From: Prinsepia uniflora
Lineage: Eukaryota > Streptophyta > Magnoliopsida > Rosales > Rosaceae
NCBI GenBank assembly: GCA_032719365.1
Contig: CM064871.1
Span: 62,756,416 to 62,820,415 of the forward strand
Direction of reading: 5' to 3'
DNA: 64,000 nt
Positions 21,273-32,539 of this stretch are shown here, one piece after another (positions within the stretch are counted from its first letter, which is position 1; every line of letters starts with the position of its first letter). The translations under genes and the position numbers were made by a program. Below the pieces are notes generated by a model. That model saw nothing but the letters and a program-made list of their open reading frames with translations, had not been told where the DNA came from and did not search any database.

Positions 21273-22916
21273 TGTTAATCCATATTTTGTGCATATTTTA
21301 TCCATGATTTAATACCCTTTTACTTATGTTTTTTTAATATTTCGTTCTATGCAATTGAAGAAAATAATATATTTTGTGAGAAATTTTTAGATCAAATAGA
21401 GCTTGGAATTACAAGAATTTGAGCAAAATAATCACCTAAATCGGAGTTGAGATGAAGAAGTTATGAGGGAAAGAAAATGGCACAAGAGATTCGGTAGATA
21501 CCTACCAAAATCAGCATCTAGAGTACTTAGCGTGTTACTGTAGCAGAAGGCTCAATTCGGTAAGTGGCAGCCGAACTATCTGTTCCCTCCTCGATGCGCG
21601 CGCCCTGATGCCCTGAACTCTGGCTCGGTGGCGTTCCACCGAACTTCTAGAACAGCAGCCAGCGTGTTGACCAAGGGTTGGCCGCGCCCTTTGACCGCCC
21701 ATATTCGGTGGTTGACCACCAAAACATGCTCCTGAAGCTTAATCCCGATTTTTTGTCCAATTTTGGAATAATTCCCACTTCCTTTCACATCTAATCTCCA
21801 TATTGTATAAGGATTTTAGTCCTATTTCCTTTTCTATTCTTATTTTCAATTCCTTTACTCGTAGGAAAGGTTTTAATTAGATTTCTTAATTATTTAGGAA
21901 GCCTTTCTCTTATAGAATTTAATTGTAAAACTTCTATTTTTAGGAGGATTAATTATTCTCTTATAAATATAGTTACTAGGGTTTATGTAAAAAGGTTCAA
22001 GTTTTTGGGAGGTTCAGAGTTTTTAGTTTACATTCAGAAATAAAAAAAGGAAAATACTTTTGTCTTTTATTTTATAATTTCTTTTATTTTGTAGTTTCTT
22101 TTTAGGTTAGGGCTTTTTGAAGCCCTAGCCATGTTAGTTCATAATTAGATTTCTGGTTGTTGATTATGGTTGTTATGTATGCCTGAATTTGTTGGATTAC
22201 TGCGCTTCATGATTCAATTTATGCTTATAAGCTTAGCTACCTTATTTGTGTATAATTGTCGATGTAATTTCTTGATGGGTCACCTCGATGTTTGTGTTCA
22301 CCTTGCAATTTGTAGCATCACGTTTAAGAGGGGGAATCTTATTCGTAATCTAAACTCATGACCTCCTAGGATTGCACATCACTTTTCTAGGGATAGTGTA
22401 GTGTCATTAAATCTTCTTCATTTTTCATGCATTATCATGCACCACCGGTAATAGTTGTTTACGGGTGGGTACATCACGTTTAAACATGCAATCTAAGAGA
22501 AGATAATATGTGTGGGGTGAGCCTTAGCCGGACCCCTGCACGGACACTTAATTCAAATACATGTATATCAATCTAATCAACGAAATCTAAGGAGAACTAT
22601 AATTGGTTAGTGGTGGATAAAGTGTCTTAACCTATTTATTTTTATTATTTGTTTTATATTAATTATTTTATTTGTTATTTGTAATAATCTTTAAAAATTC
22701 CCATGTGTGCGTGTGTTTGTGTTTTATTTTAATGTTAATAAATGTTTGAGTTGATTAATTAATCTAAGCAATAATGTGGATTGAACGTTAAAACAAGTCC
22801 TTGTGGGATTCGACTCTTGCTTATTTGTTATACTATTTTCACGATTTATGCATTTGTAAGGTTAAACTGAATATAATAGATTTCATATTTATTTAAGTTG
22901 TCTATTTTATCCAACA
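21273..22916. mobile_element. Solo LTR, family C (1644 bp), in Gypsy-2 RNase H
   Basis: Ends TGTTAATCCATATTTTG and TTTTATCCAACA, flanked by GTAGT at 21268-21272 and 22917-22921. Removing it restores the tract that encodes KDYNYTIEYHP-like sequence at the RNase H end. AT-rich, with no coding region. The near-right text TGTGGGATTCGACTCTTGC resembles the 3' ends of several plant LTRs; I cannot assign the family. The 63-codon ORF at 22170-22361 is incidental. Confidence 0.9.
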
Positions 22917-22921
22917 GTAGT

Positions 22922-24100
22922 CATAGTCCTTAATCAGCTCTAACCACCATCTCTGTCTCAGATTCAGTTCCCTCTGAGTAAAAAGGTGTTTCAAACTCTG
23001 GTGATCCGTGAAGATTCTGCAACTCTCTTCGTACAAGTAGTGTCTCCAAATCTTCAGAGCATGTACCACTGCTGCCAACTCTTAATCATGGGTGGGATAG
23101 TTCAACTCATGTGGCTTTAATTGTCGAGAGGCGCAAGCAATAACTCTCCCATGTTGCATGAGAACACATCCCAAACCTTGCAATGATGCATCGCTATACA
23201 CCTCAAAATCCCCACTGTCATCTGGAAGGGCTAGAACTGGCACAGTAGTCAACCGTATCTTCAATTCCTGGAAACTCTGTTCATAGTGCTCATCCCAAAC
23301 AAACTTAACCTTTTTTCTGGTCAAACGGGTTAATGGAGTTGTTATGCTAGAAAAACCCTCTACAAACTGCATGTAGTAACCTGCCAACCCCACGAAACTC
23401 TGAACCTCAGTTACTGTCTTCGGTCTCTCCCAGTCGGTTACAGCTTCTGTCTTCTGGGGGTCTACACTAATCCCCTCAGCTGAGATCACATGGCCCAAAA
23501 AGCCAATGTTATTCAACCAGAACTGACACTTGCTCAACTTACCAAACAGTTGGTTCCTCCTCAACCTGTTCAATACCAACCTCAGATGTTTCTCGTGCGC
23601 TTTGGTACTCTTTGAGTAAACTAGAATGTCGTCAATGATTACAATCACAAATCTATCCAGGTATGACCTAAACATCCGGTTCATCAAATCCATGAATGCA
23701 GCTGGTGCATTCGTCCATCCAAATGACATTACCAAGAACTCATAATGCTCATACCTCGTTCGAAAATCAGTATTCGAAACATCCTCATCGGCAATCCTCA
23801 GCTGATGGTATCCCAATCGAAGATCAATCTTCGAAAAGTACTTAGCCCCTCCTCAACTAATCAAACAAGTCATCTATCATGGGCAAGGGATACATATTCC
23901 TCACTCTTACCTTGTTTAGTTGCTGGTAATCAATGCACAATCGCAGACTACCATCCTTTTTCCTTTCAAATAACACCGGAGCTCCCCACAGTGAAGCACT
24001 CGGTTGGATGAATCTCAGATCCACCAACTCCTGTAACTGAACCTTCAGTTCTCTCAACTCAGCCAATGCTATATGATACGATGCTGAGATATCGGTCATA
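22922..24100 (-). pseudogene. Gypsy-2 reverse transcriptase and RNase H
   Basis: From right to left: GSLRLCIDYQQLNKVRVRN (24099-23857), then after a frameshift MGYHQLRIADEDVSNTDFRT, the catalytic VIVIIDDILVYSKS, LNNIGFLGHVISAEGISV and SDASLQGLGCVLMQHGRVI (23816-23082), and the RNase H motif FTDHQSLKH-like DNA at 22970-23010. The stretch 23816-23082 is open for 244 codons, which makes it the best preserved piece of this element. Confidence 0.92.
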
Positions 24101-25617
24101 CGATACGATGCCTGAGATATAGGTCATGTACCTGGAAGTAGCTCAATCGTGAACTCAATCTCTCGGTGCGGTGGTAATCCTGGTAAATCCTCTGGGGAAG
24201 ACGTATGGGAATTCTTGCATCACCGGTATGTCCTCTGCCCTCAACGGGGTATCACGTGTATCCACCACGTAAGCCAAGTAACCTTGACAACCCTTCCTTA
24301 GTAGCTTGTTAGCTGTAAAAGCTGAAATTACTCGAGGTGGCGAAACTCTCTGATCTTCCTAGAAAGTCACTTCAGGTAGATCCGGATTCTGGAGGATCAC
24401 CCTCTTATTGTAGCAGTCAACAATAGTACGATGTTCCGACAACCAATCCATTCCAAGTATGACATCAAAGTCATGCAAACCCAAAAGTATCAAATCAACA
24501 GCAAAATCCACCTCTCCTACCCTCACAGGGTAATCTTTCAACACTTGGTTCACTACATAAACTTCCCTAGTCGGTGTACCCACACCCATATCACACTTAA
24601 GCGCATACACCTTTCTATCCAACAAACAAGCACAAATTCGTGAAATGAAAGAATGTGTGGCACCAGGGTCAATCAAAACACATACAGCAAAATCTGAAAT
24701 AGTGAGTGTACCTGTCATAACTCCCGGAGCTACCCTGGCCAACTGCCTAGTAACTTTAAACACTCGGGCCTCTGGTCCCGACGACTGACCACACCCGCGT
24801 GATCCTCGGTAACCGCTCCTAGCTCCTCCATGACCTCTACCACCAGTAGCATCCGAAGTCGTGGTTGCGTTCGGTTCCCATCCTACTGTACTCTGACCAA
24901 CTCTACTACCACTAGACAACAACGGGCACTCCCTCACGAAGTGTCCAGGCTCTCCACACGCAAAGCAAGTCAACATCCTCGGCTTCTCTGTAGATCCCAC
25001 TGATGTACCACTAGCCTGAGCAGTCTGCTGTGGCCTGAAACCAAATCTCTGAGGACTCCCGTACTTTCTGAACCGTCATCTGCCTGAAGATGACGAAGCT
25101 CCTCGGTAATGACCTCCATTCGAATCCCTATGATGCCTCGAAGAGCTAAGGTGTGAACGCTCCATGTGTCGTCCATCTCTAGAAGTCTGATATCGAGCTG
25201 GTAGACTAGCCTCCACCCTCACAGCTGTATCAGTCAACTCTCTCAGAGTAGTATGAGACCATGTCGTCACTATGGCACGAATCTCATCTCGAAGCGGTGA
25301 CACTTGTCAGCCTCAGTACTCGCGAACGTAGAAGCAAAGCGGGACAACGTCTGAAAACTCTGCTCATACTCTGCCACTGTCTTACTCTCCTGCCGGAGCT
25401 GCAGAAACTGATACTCTATAGCATCCTGAAAAGAACTTGGGTAGTACTGATCCAAGAACCGCTCCCTAAAGACCTCCCAGGTCACAGTACCGACAGTCCT
25501 GCCTGATATCTCCAGTGTATACCACCTCCACCATCCAACATAAATGTGGCCAACAGAACTCGCTCCTCTAGGGGACATTGCATCACTCCGAATATCCGCT
25601 CCATCTGAGTGATCCAC
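24101..25617 (-). pseudogene. Gypsy-2 gag and protease
   Basis: The gag capsid region is seen in 25617-25270 (WEVFRERFLDQYYPSSFQDA, then VAEYEQSFQTLSRFA), which matches the retrotransposon gag domain. A basic Arg/Ser-rich linker is at 25303-25076. The zinc knuckle CFACGEPGHFVRECP and the protease follow in one 213-codon frame (25000-24359). The protease motif reads LIDPGATHSFIS, so the residue after the catalytic Asp is Pro where family members have Ser or Ala; with the frameshifts around it this looks like decay. Confidence 0.9.
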
Positions 25618-25827
25618 TACTGAGCTTCCTTGGGATCTGCTCCCTCACTGAACGTAGTAGCTCCCAAATGCTAGGCTCGCTCGATACTGGCACTCTCCAA
25701 GTCTCTAACTATCTCATCTTCAATCCGTGCACGAGGCTCGTGTCTCGGAGGCATATTAAACTGTTAAGAGGCATAGATTAGTATGACATATGAAGCGTCA
25801 ATGTAAAAAGTACAGATCACATCCTAA

Positions 25828-25840
25828 TGCTCTGATACCA
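25828..25840 (-). other. Primer binding site of Gypsy-2 (initiator tRNA-Met type)
   Basis: On the minus strand TGGTATCAGAGCA begins three bases inside the 5' LTR end. It is the usual plant primer site for initiator tRNA-Met and fixes the inner edge of the 5' LTR at 25844. Confidence 0.92.
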
Positions 25841-25843
25841 AGC

Positions 25844-28464
25844 TGACAGGACTCATCTCGATCCCCCCGGGGACCACCCTGAGATGTGCCCTGCTCCCAT
25901 CTGATAATTACACTAGTGTGTCGAAAATACCCTTGACGGGTTTAAAAGTAAACAAGTTTAAGTTCTACATTGCCAGACCAAGGATATGTATCATAAAAAA
26001 ATGAGCACAAATGTCAGTTTACAAAATAGCACTCAAACCTACCCAAACGGGTTTACATGTGCACAACGAAAAGTATCTATGCCTCGACCTCTGGATCAGC
26101 CCCTTCCTCTGTGTCACGGCCTGGAGGGGTAAGAAAACAGTTAAAGAGTGAGTGGACAAAAATAAACATTTCCAAACAATTTTAAGGAAACAAAATAAAG
26201 GTTTTCCCCACTGTTTTCAAACATGCATACATTCAAGTTAAAACACAAGAAATGGAAATCGAAGCATAAAGCAATATAAATATAGACATTAAAAATAGTA
26301 ATACACAGTATATCCAATCCTCGACATCCCTGATGTCTAATCAATAATGTCACGGTTCTAAGGCTACTCGTGCCGCTAGGGGTCTCAAGTTCGAGTAATT
26401 CCCTCTGACCCTGTCCGAGGTGATATCATAATGGTATGCCTTCCCCGGACCCTGTCCGGGGTGATATCAATCTCTCGCACTCCTGATCCCAAGCCTCTCC
26501 TCGGAGTGGCCCCTCTCAAGCAGTGCACCGTGACTACTCCAGGATACTACGAGACGTCTGGAGGAGAAAATTCACTCATAAGGACGATATATGTAAAACA
26601 GTGCAGTAGTCAAAACCAATGAAAATCCTGTTTAAGCCATTTCTCAAAATCCACCAAAATCTGTGTCCAGAAAACATTTCACAAATCCCAGTTGCCCAAC
26701 TGATCACACAGATCATAATCCAAATCATTTAAAATCCAAAATTTCTTTCAAATCCCTGGTTTACTCCAAAACTAGTCAACATATTATCCAGAAGGGTCTC
26801 AAGCCCAAACCATCGTAAAACGTAAAATAGTACGTTAACGACATTTATAATCCACAAAATCATCAATGAATGTTATCAAAGTATGTTAACGCAAACCATA
26901 TAATAAAGCAGTTAAAATAGTTATGCATGCATTCATTTTATAACACAAATGTCCACTCACACCGGTCCTCGCTGCGCTAACGAACTACAATGAAACTGCA
27001 CCGAAGCTAAACCACAGTCTGCGGGCTTGTCCAAAACACATCCAAACACATCCAAAGGTCACTAACAGACTCTACAAATTCAAATCATAAACCCCCAAAA
27101 AGTCTGATACCGAGAACACGTCCTAACATGCTTCCCTAGGCTAAAACCTCTAAACGACCTATCAAACGAGCTTTGATTGATCTAAAACCACCACCATTGG
27201 ATTCAGAATGTCGAAAACTTTCAGACACGATCAATTTGACCTCGAAAAATGTGGCCAAATGCCCCAACGCGCTAGTCAAACGTCCTGGTCAACACTGGTC
27301 AAAAGTCAACGTTGACGTTAGCAAAAGTCACTACTGACGTCATCGGTCAACAGTCAACGTTGATGTCATCACTGACGTTAGCCTAACAGTTCTGACACTT
27401 ATAGGTCTGACACCTGCCACGTGTTAGCCTCTGATTGGTCCACGGGTCTGACACGTCAGTGTTGACTGGACCTGACAATTACCACGTGGCAGCACCCTAT
27501 TAGCCACGTGGCTTGAAAACCTTGACAGATGATGACATCACCCATTGACATCATCATCGTCTACCTCCCATCGGGTCGACCCGATTTACTGTAACGGGTC
27601 AACTAGACTCGCGACTCAACCCGATTCTAACTCATGTATTTCTACACCATTTTCGACCCCGTTTGTTCCTATCGACTCGTTTCAACCTAGAAACAAGCCT
27701 ATGGATTCAAAAACACAAGAAATGGTCTAGAAATTACCTCCCAAACGTTGAACAGTGATGACCACTTGCAACCTCGCTTTTTCGTCAATCCTAGCCACCT
27801 TAGTCCTTGGTTTTCATTCATATGAGATCGCACAGACCCTAGGAACATGTTTCAATCCTCAGAATCCCTCAACAAACCCTAGAAATTAAGTTTACATTTT
27901 TGGGTCCAAAATGGGTATCCGGGTTTACCTTGGTTGTGGCACCTCCACCGTGCTCAGCCTCACTCTGTCGTCTCTCAGTCGTCCCTTCTCTCTCACTCTC
28001 TCAGACGAACACAGAAGATGATGATATAATGGTTATGGTGTGGGGTTTATGGGTGTTTATAGGTTTCGGGTTCACAAAGAGGAATGAAGAAGATGGAATG
28101 AAAATGGTTCAAAATATCCAAATACTTGGGGTCTTGGGCCAATCAGATGAGTGACACTTGTCACTTATGAATTGGTCCACCCAGATTTTCTGACCAATCC
28201 AAAAATGCCACTTGTACAAATCCCCAAAAAGCATGAATAATTCCAATTTGTCTCTGTGACCCGTAACTTTCCCGTCGAACGTCCAATTTCAATGTGTCGC
28301 TTGTCTACGGACTCATGATGTCTCGATCTACGTAACTGACCTTGGTCAAAGTCCAAAAAGTGTCCTGGGTCAAAAGTAAAAAATATTCCCTTTATAGGGA
28401 AAAAATAGTCAATTCACAAATGAAATTCGGAAATTAAAAATTAGCGAAAGTTCGGGTTGTTACA
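25844..28464 (-). repeat. 5' LTR of Gypsy-2 (family A, 2621 bp)
   Basis: On the minus strand it starts TGTAACAACCCGAAC at 28464 and ends GAGTCCTGTCA at 25844. It is the only uninterrupted family A LTR here and serves as reference for the broken 3' LTR. In the first ~97 bases aligned with 10644 onward I count about 12 differences, so the two LTRs are old. It carries the near-palindrome GATGAGTGACACTTGTCACT near 28145 and TGACGTCA/GTTGAC-rich DNA near 27290-27560. Confidence 0.92.
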
Positions 28465-28469
28465 ACAAA

Positions 28470-28563
28470 CGAGTAACTAGTAATACTTATCTAAGTGTGG
28501 TGGAGAGAGTGCAACAAAAGATGGCTTACTAGAAAAGTAAATGACTCAACATGGCTGGGAGGG
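28470..28563 (+). pseudogene. Dead LINE, part 3
   Basis: After the Gypsy-2 target site the LINE reading resumes: RVTSNTYLSVVERVQQKMAY, stop, KSK, stop, LNMAGR. This is the plant L1 block with the Trp/Lys-rich and LSLAGR-like motif downstream of the FADD box. It confirms that the material left of 10643 and here was one element. Confidence 0.83.
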
Positions 28564-28568
28564 TGACT

Positions 28569-30360
28569 TGTTGATACGTTTGGACTATGCATTTAAATAA
28601 ACACGTAATTCGAGTATATGCAATTTAAACCTTTTTTGTGTAGATGTAGTAATGGTAAATAGGGATCGTTCTCAACCGGAGAAATTAGGGAACATTAATA
28701 ATGGTTAGTGAAAAATAATAATAAATAATCAAAAAATAAAATAATAAATGAATTAAAGAATAAAGGAATAAAATGGGGGAGTTTCGAACAAAGTGTAATC
28801 ACCAAAATACATGTAAAAATAATTATGAAATTAATTCTACTCCTATTTTAACCTTTATACAAGTGGACTTTTTTCTAACACTCCAACATTTTGCACATAT
28901 TGAACCAATCATAAAATCTTACCTCAATTACATCAATTACCAAAATACATTTTTCAATATTATAAATGCACTGATAGCGGCCGACACTCACAATGATTCA
29001 CCATAAGTTTTTTATTAAATGCACTGACAGCGGCCGACATTAAATCTCTTCAATCTTATTCTAAGTGCACCGACAGAAGTCGGCACTTAGCGTTGAATTA
29101 AAGTCTAAGCACTAAAACGTAAAAAATAACTAAAATTCATAAAGTAAAACACATGGAGATTGTATTCACATTTACAAATGTTAGAAAGAAAATACTAACA
29201 CATATATTGAAATATAAGTAAAACCGAAACAATAACAAGAGTTTACGTAGAAAAAGATTGTTTTTTCACAAGTATCCCTGACAGTAGACAGAACCTTGTG
29301 AAGATGGAAGAAGAAATATGAGGAATTCGGTCTTAAAAACCTAGCCTTAGGTTTTTCTTAAGGAAAGCATAAAAATATGTACAAAGAGAAGTTAAAGAAA
29401 ATCTAAGAACAAAGTAAAGAAAATGAAATTAAGAAACAAAATGTAAAAAAGAATCTAAAAATAAAAATTAAAAGAAAAATAGGAAGAAAAAACTACAAGA
29501 AGCTAAAAATGGTCCAAAAAGATATCTCAAAAGAGAAAAAAAATCAAAAAAGGACTACGAAAGAGAGAAAAAGGGACAAAATTTGACCTTTAAATAATGA
29601 AATGACCTCCCTATTTATAGTGGGAGTGCCAAGAAAAACTAAAAATAAAATACAAATGAAAAATAAATAAATAAATAAATAAAAGGTTAAGTGATGAAAA
29701 TAGTGAAAAAGGCTGAATTTAGGGTTGAATTGTGGCTGGAAAATCTGCTGAAGGGAGCAGTTAGAGCAAGGCATGGGCTTCTCGGTGGTAGGCGGCTGAC
29801 AGGAAGGAAAGGCCATCGACATGCGTTGGCTGACAGGAGAATGTGGGAGTCGGCGTGGGCTTGTAGTGGCCTAGACGTTGACTTCGGCGAGGCGGAGCAG
29901 AGCAGGTCTGGGGAGTTCGACGCACGCCTGCTGACAGGGACATGGGTGTGTCAGAGGCTGCAGCACGAGTCGCAGGCGGGGTTCGTGGGTTATGTTTTTG
30001 GGCCGCGACAAGTGGGCTCGAGCAAATGGATTGGGCTGATTCTTCTGAGCTGATGCTTTGCGGGTCGTGGACTACTGGGATGCGACTTGGGACGGATTTG
30101 GGCTGCAATCAAAATGGATTTGGGCTACAATTTAAATATGGATTTAGTAGCTATCCACCGAATTTCTTCCATAATTTCTTCGTTATAATTCCGATTGAGA
30201 CGATTCTTTCGCCAAGATACTCAAAATTCCAAGCTTTATTTATTTCTGCAAATTTCCCACAAAATAAATTATTTTCTCCAATTGTTTGGTATTCTATATA
30301 AAAAGATAAGCATAAGGGGTATACACTGATATAAAATAAAGCTTAATTAAAGGCCTATCA
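28569..30360 (-). repeat. 3' LTR of a further retrotransposon (family F, 1792 bp)
   Basis: On the minus strand it starts TGATAGGCCTTTAATTAAGC and ends CCAAACGTATCAACA. A purine-rich tract (AAGTGTAGGGGTATA) lies immediately upstream of its start, so it is a 3' LTR with its interior to the right. The 5 bp left of it are TGACT; no matching copy was found on the other side, where the element is cut off. Three diverged ~50 bp units with GCACTGACAGCGGCCGACA occur at about 28968-29090. No coding region. Confidence 0.65.
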
Positions 30361-31438
30361 TATACCCCTACACTTAAACTTTGCTAGTCCCTAGCAAATA
30401 CTAAAATTAAAGTAAGAATTTTAAACAACTAAGCCTTTAACCATTTGTCTCAATATTTCATATATATAGTCATGGCATTAAAGATTTTCACTAGAAGACA
30501 CTTAAGCATATGGAATTCAAGAGTTAATAAATGGTAACAAAATATTTCAACAAGTAAGATAATGAGTAAACTTTGGTGAAATGGATCTCAACATGAATAA
30601 AATAAGTATGAATCAACTCACAAGGATATGCACTCATAAATTCACTCAATTTGTAAGAGTTTGTGTTTGCACTCAAAGTATATGAGAAAGGTTCTCACAT
30701 AATAGAAATAAAGTACTTTTGCAAAATCTCAAACAAACACCTCATGATAAAAATAAAACATATTTACACCAGTGAACCAAAATCATAAGCTTACTCAAGT
30801 GATTGACTCAACTAATCAAAATTTACCATCTTAAGGATCATAAGGTCTATATGAAGGTTGTAATGAGGCTAAGTTTAGAGGTAAGGAGTATATAGGATAA
30901 ATGGTACTCAAATTTGTTCCAAAACTCAATAGACTCCCAAAATGTAACATAGCTTCCCATCCTTAGTGTAATGATGTCAATAATCCATTCCTTCAAGCAT
31001 AGGCCAAGTTTCATCATGTTGGGCCTTTGCATTCATTCTTTGTATTGGATTTACAAATGTAGGGGACTTAACTCAAACATTACATAATCAAACCTTATTA
31101 CCTTGATAAAGGCTCAAAACATTGTGTTATTTTTTATTATTATTTGTTTTCTTTTTTTCATAACATGTGCCAAGAATACAACAAAATTTGAGTAAGTTAA
31201 ATCCATAGAATACAAATACAAGTTTTCAAAACATCATCAATTTCGCTTCACATCATCATCATGTTTTCATCCGAGTCCTTGGAATAAGGGTAAATGATGT
31301 CTGTACTAAGTTCAAGTGTTTAGATATTCATGGTAATGAAAGAAAGGCTTAATATAGGCTCAAAGGGGTTAAAAATAAGGGGGTTGTAACTTATGCGCAA
31401 AAATAGGGAACATGGATATTTGAATTTGTGGTGTTAAC
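30361..31438 (-). mobile_element. Interior remnant of the family F retrotransposon
   Basis: AT-rich, with no recognisable protein. Starts with the purine tract and the CTTTGCTAGGGACTAGCAAA hairpin-like motif (in reverse near 30380-30405). It ends abruptly at 31438, where an LTR B fragment begins. Confidence 0.5.
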
Positions 31439-31765
31439 TGTAACGACCCGTCCCAAATTCCGAGATTAGATTAGTGACTAATCAAGGATTAGTGAGGTTA
31501 ATCGATGATTAGTCGAGCGAAAACGACCGAACGATGTAAAATGACCATTTTGCCCCTAATCGTGGGCAAAATGTTGACTTTTGACCCGGAAGGTCCGATG
31601 GCTGAAGGCCGGGGACCGTTACGTAGATCGGGTCGATACGAATCCATAGACAGGCGGCACGCCGAAATCAGACGTCGGACAAGAAAGTTATGGTCACGGG
31701 AAGTTCAATTGCACTATGCACGTATTACGAGGCGGGGATGATGTGGCAATATCTGATTGGGCAGA
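31439..31765 (+). repeat. 5' fragment of an LTR of family B
   Basis: Begins TGTAACGACCCGTCCC and follows family B (GATTAGTCGAGCGAAAACG, CATAGACAGGCGGCACGCCG) until it stops near ATCTGATTGGGCAGATAT. It contains an exact 9 bp inverted repeat ATTTTGCCC/GGGCAAAAT (31547-31572). A truncated copy, with no second end seen. Confidence 0.85.
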
Positions 31766-32539
31766 TATCATTCTGACTCAAACCCATATCATACACCGTG
31801 AGACCACCCAAATATCATTCTCAAATCTCAGAGCATATGAATCAAAAACTATACCACACATTCAAATTCAATGATCAATCCATACTATCCTATGTTCACA
31901 ATCAATCAAATGAAATATCATTCATCAATTCATTCATACTTATAAATTCAAAAGATTCAAAACAAACAAATGAACAATCAAACATAAACAATTAGCTAGG
32001 CCTCTACTAATTCATTCATACTTAGAGTGGGGAATGGAGAAAAGATGAAGGGAGGAGTCGACGACCGAGAAAGGATAAGAGATGAGAAGGCAGAGTCGAC
32101 GAGGGAGAAATGATAAGAGATGAGGTCGAATGGAGAAGATAAGCAAGAAATGAAACTTTCTGATAAAAAAAGAAAAAGAAATAATGTTGAATATTGGGAT
32201 ATAGACTGAAATTGGGTTAAAACGAGATATTGGGTTTAAAGGATATATTAGGTTTATTATTGGGTACTTGGGTTTGTAATTGTATATTGGGTTTGGGTTT
32301 GTAGTTGTATATTGGGTATTGCTTAGACGTCCACTTAAACCCCATCTAATTGTCTAAGCGCTGGACCTCACCTAGCTGGCTAAATGCTAGGTCCCAACCC
32401 ACCGAGCGCCTAGCCTGGTGTTGGTTCGGCCGAATTATTTGATTTCTCAATTTTTAATCTGTCGCCTCCCAAAATATCGGATAATAAAAAACAGTACGGC
32501 GAAAACAGCTGAGCTGGGAGCCCAAAAATCTCTCCCGCC
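31766..32539 (+). promoter_or_regulatory. Upstream region of ISE2
   Basis: No LTR. Contains two ~33 bp direct repeats (GAGTCGACGA...GATAAGAGATGAG at about 32058 and 32092), a TTGGGTTT-rich stretch (32210-32320), and a piece with TAAGCGCTGGACC and GAGCGCCTAGCC motifs (32300-32415) that looks like a short dispersed repeat. The last 100 bases are the likely core promoter and leader; I see no convincing TATA box. Confidence 0.4.

Larger units (their letters stand above)
10644..28464 (-). mobile_element. Gypsy-2: - strand Ty3/gypsy element with nested insertions (17.8 kb as it stands)
   Basis: Both outer edges are flanked by ACAAA (10639-10643 and 28465-28469), and removing the element rejoins the LINE reading ...IPLVHK and RVTSNTYL... 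On the minus strand the order is 5' LTR 25844-28464, primer site, gag, protease, RT, RNase H, integrase, chromodomain-like tail, then a rearranged 3' LTR. Younger pieces inside are a Cassandra-type TRIM, two solo LTRs, a split MITE and the inverted duplication. Coding parts are related to Gypsy-1 but clearly diverged. Confidence 0.93.

Noticed and set aside
29691..30301. 120- and 119-codon ORFs
   Set aside because: They lie inside the family F LTR, overlap each other in different frames and show no known domain.
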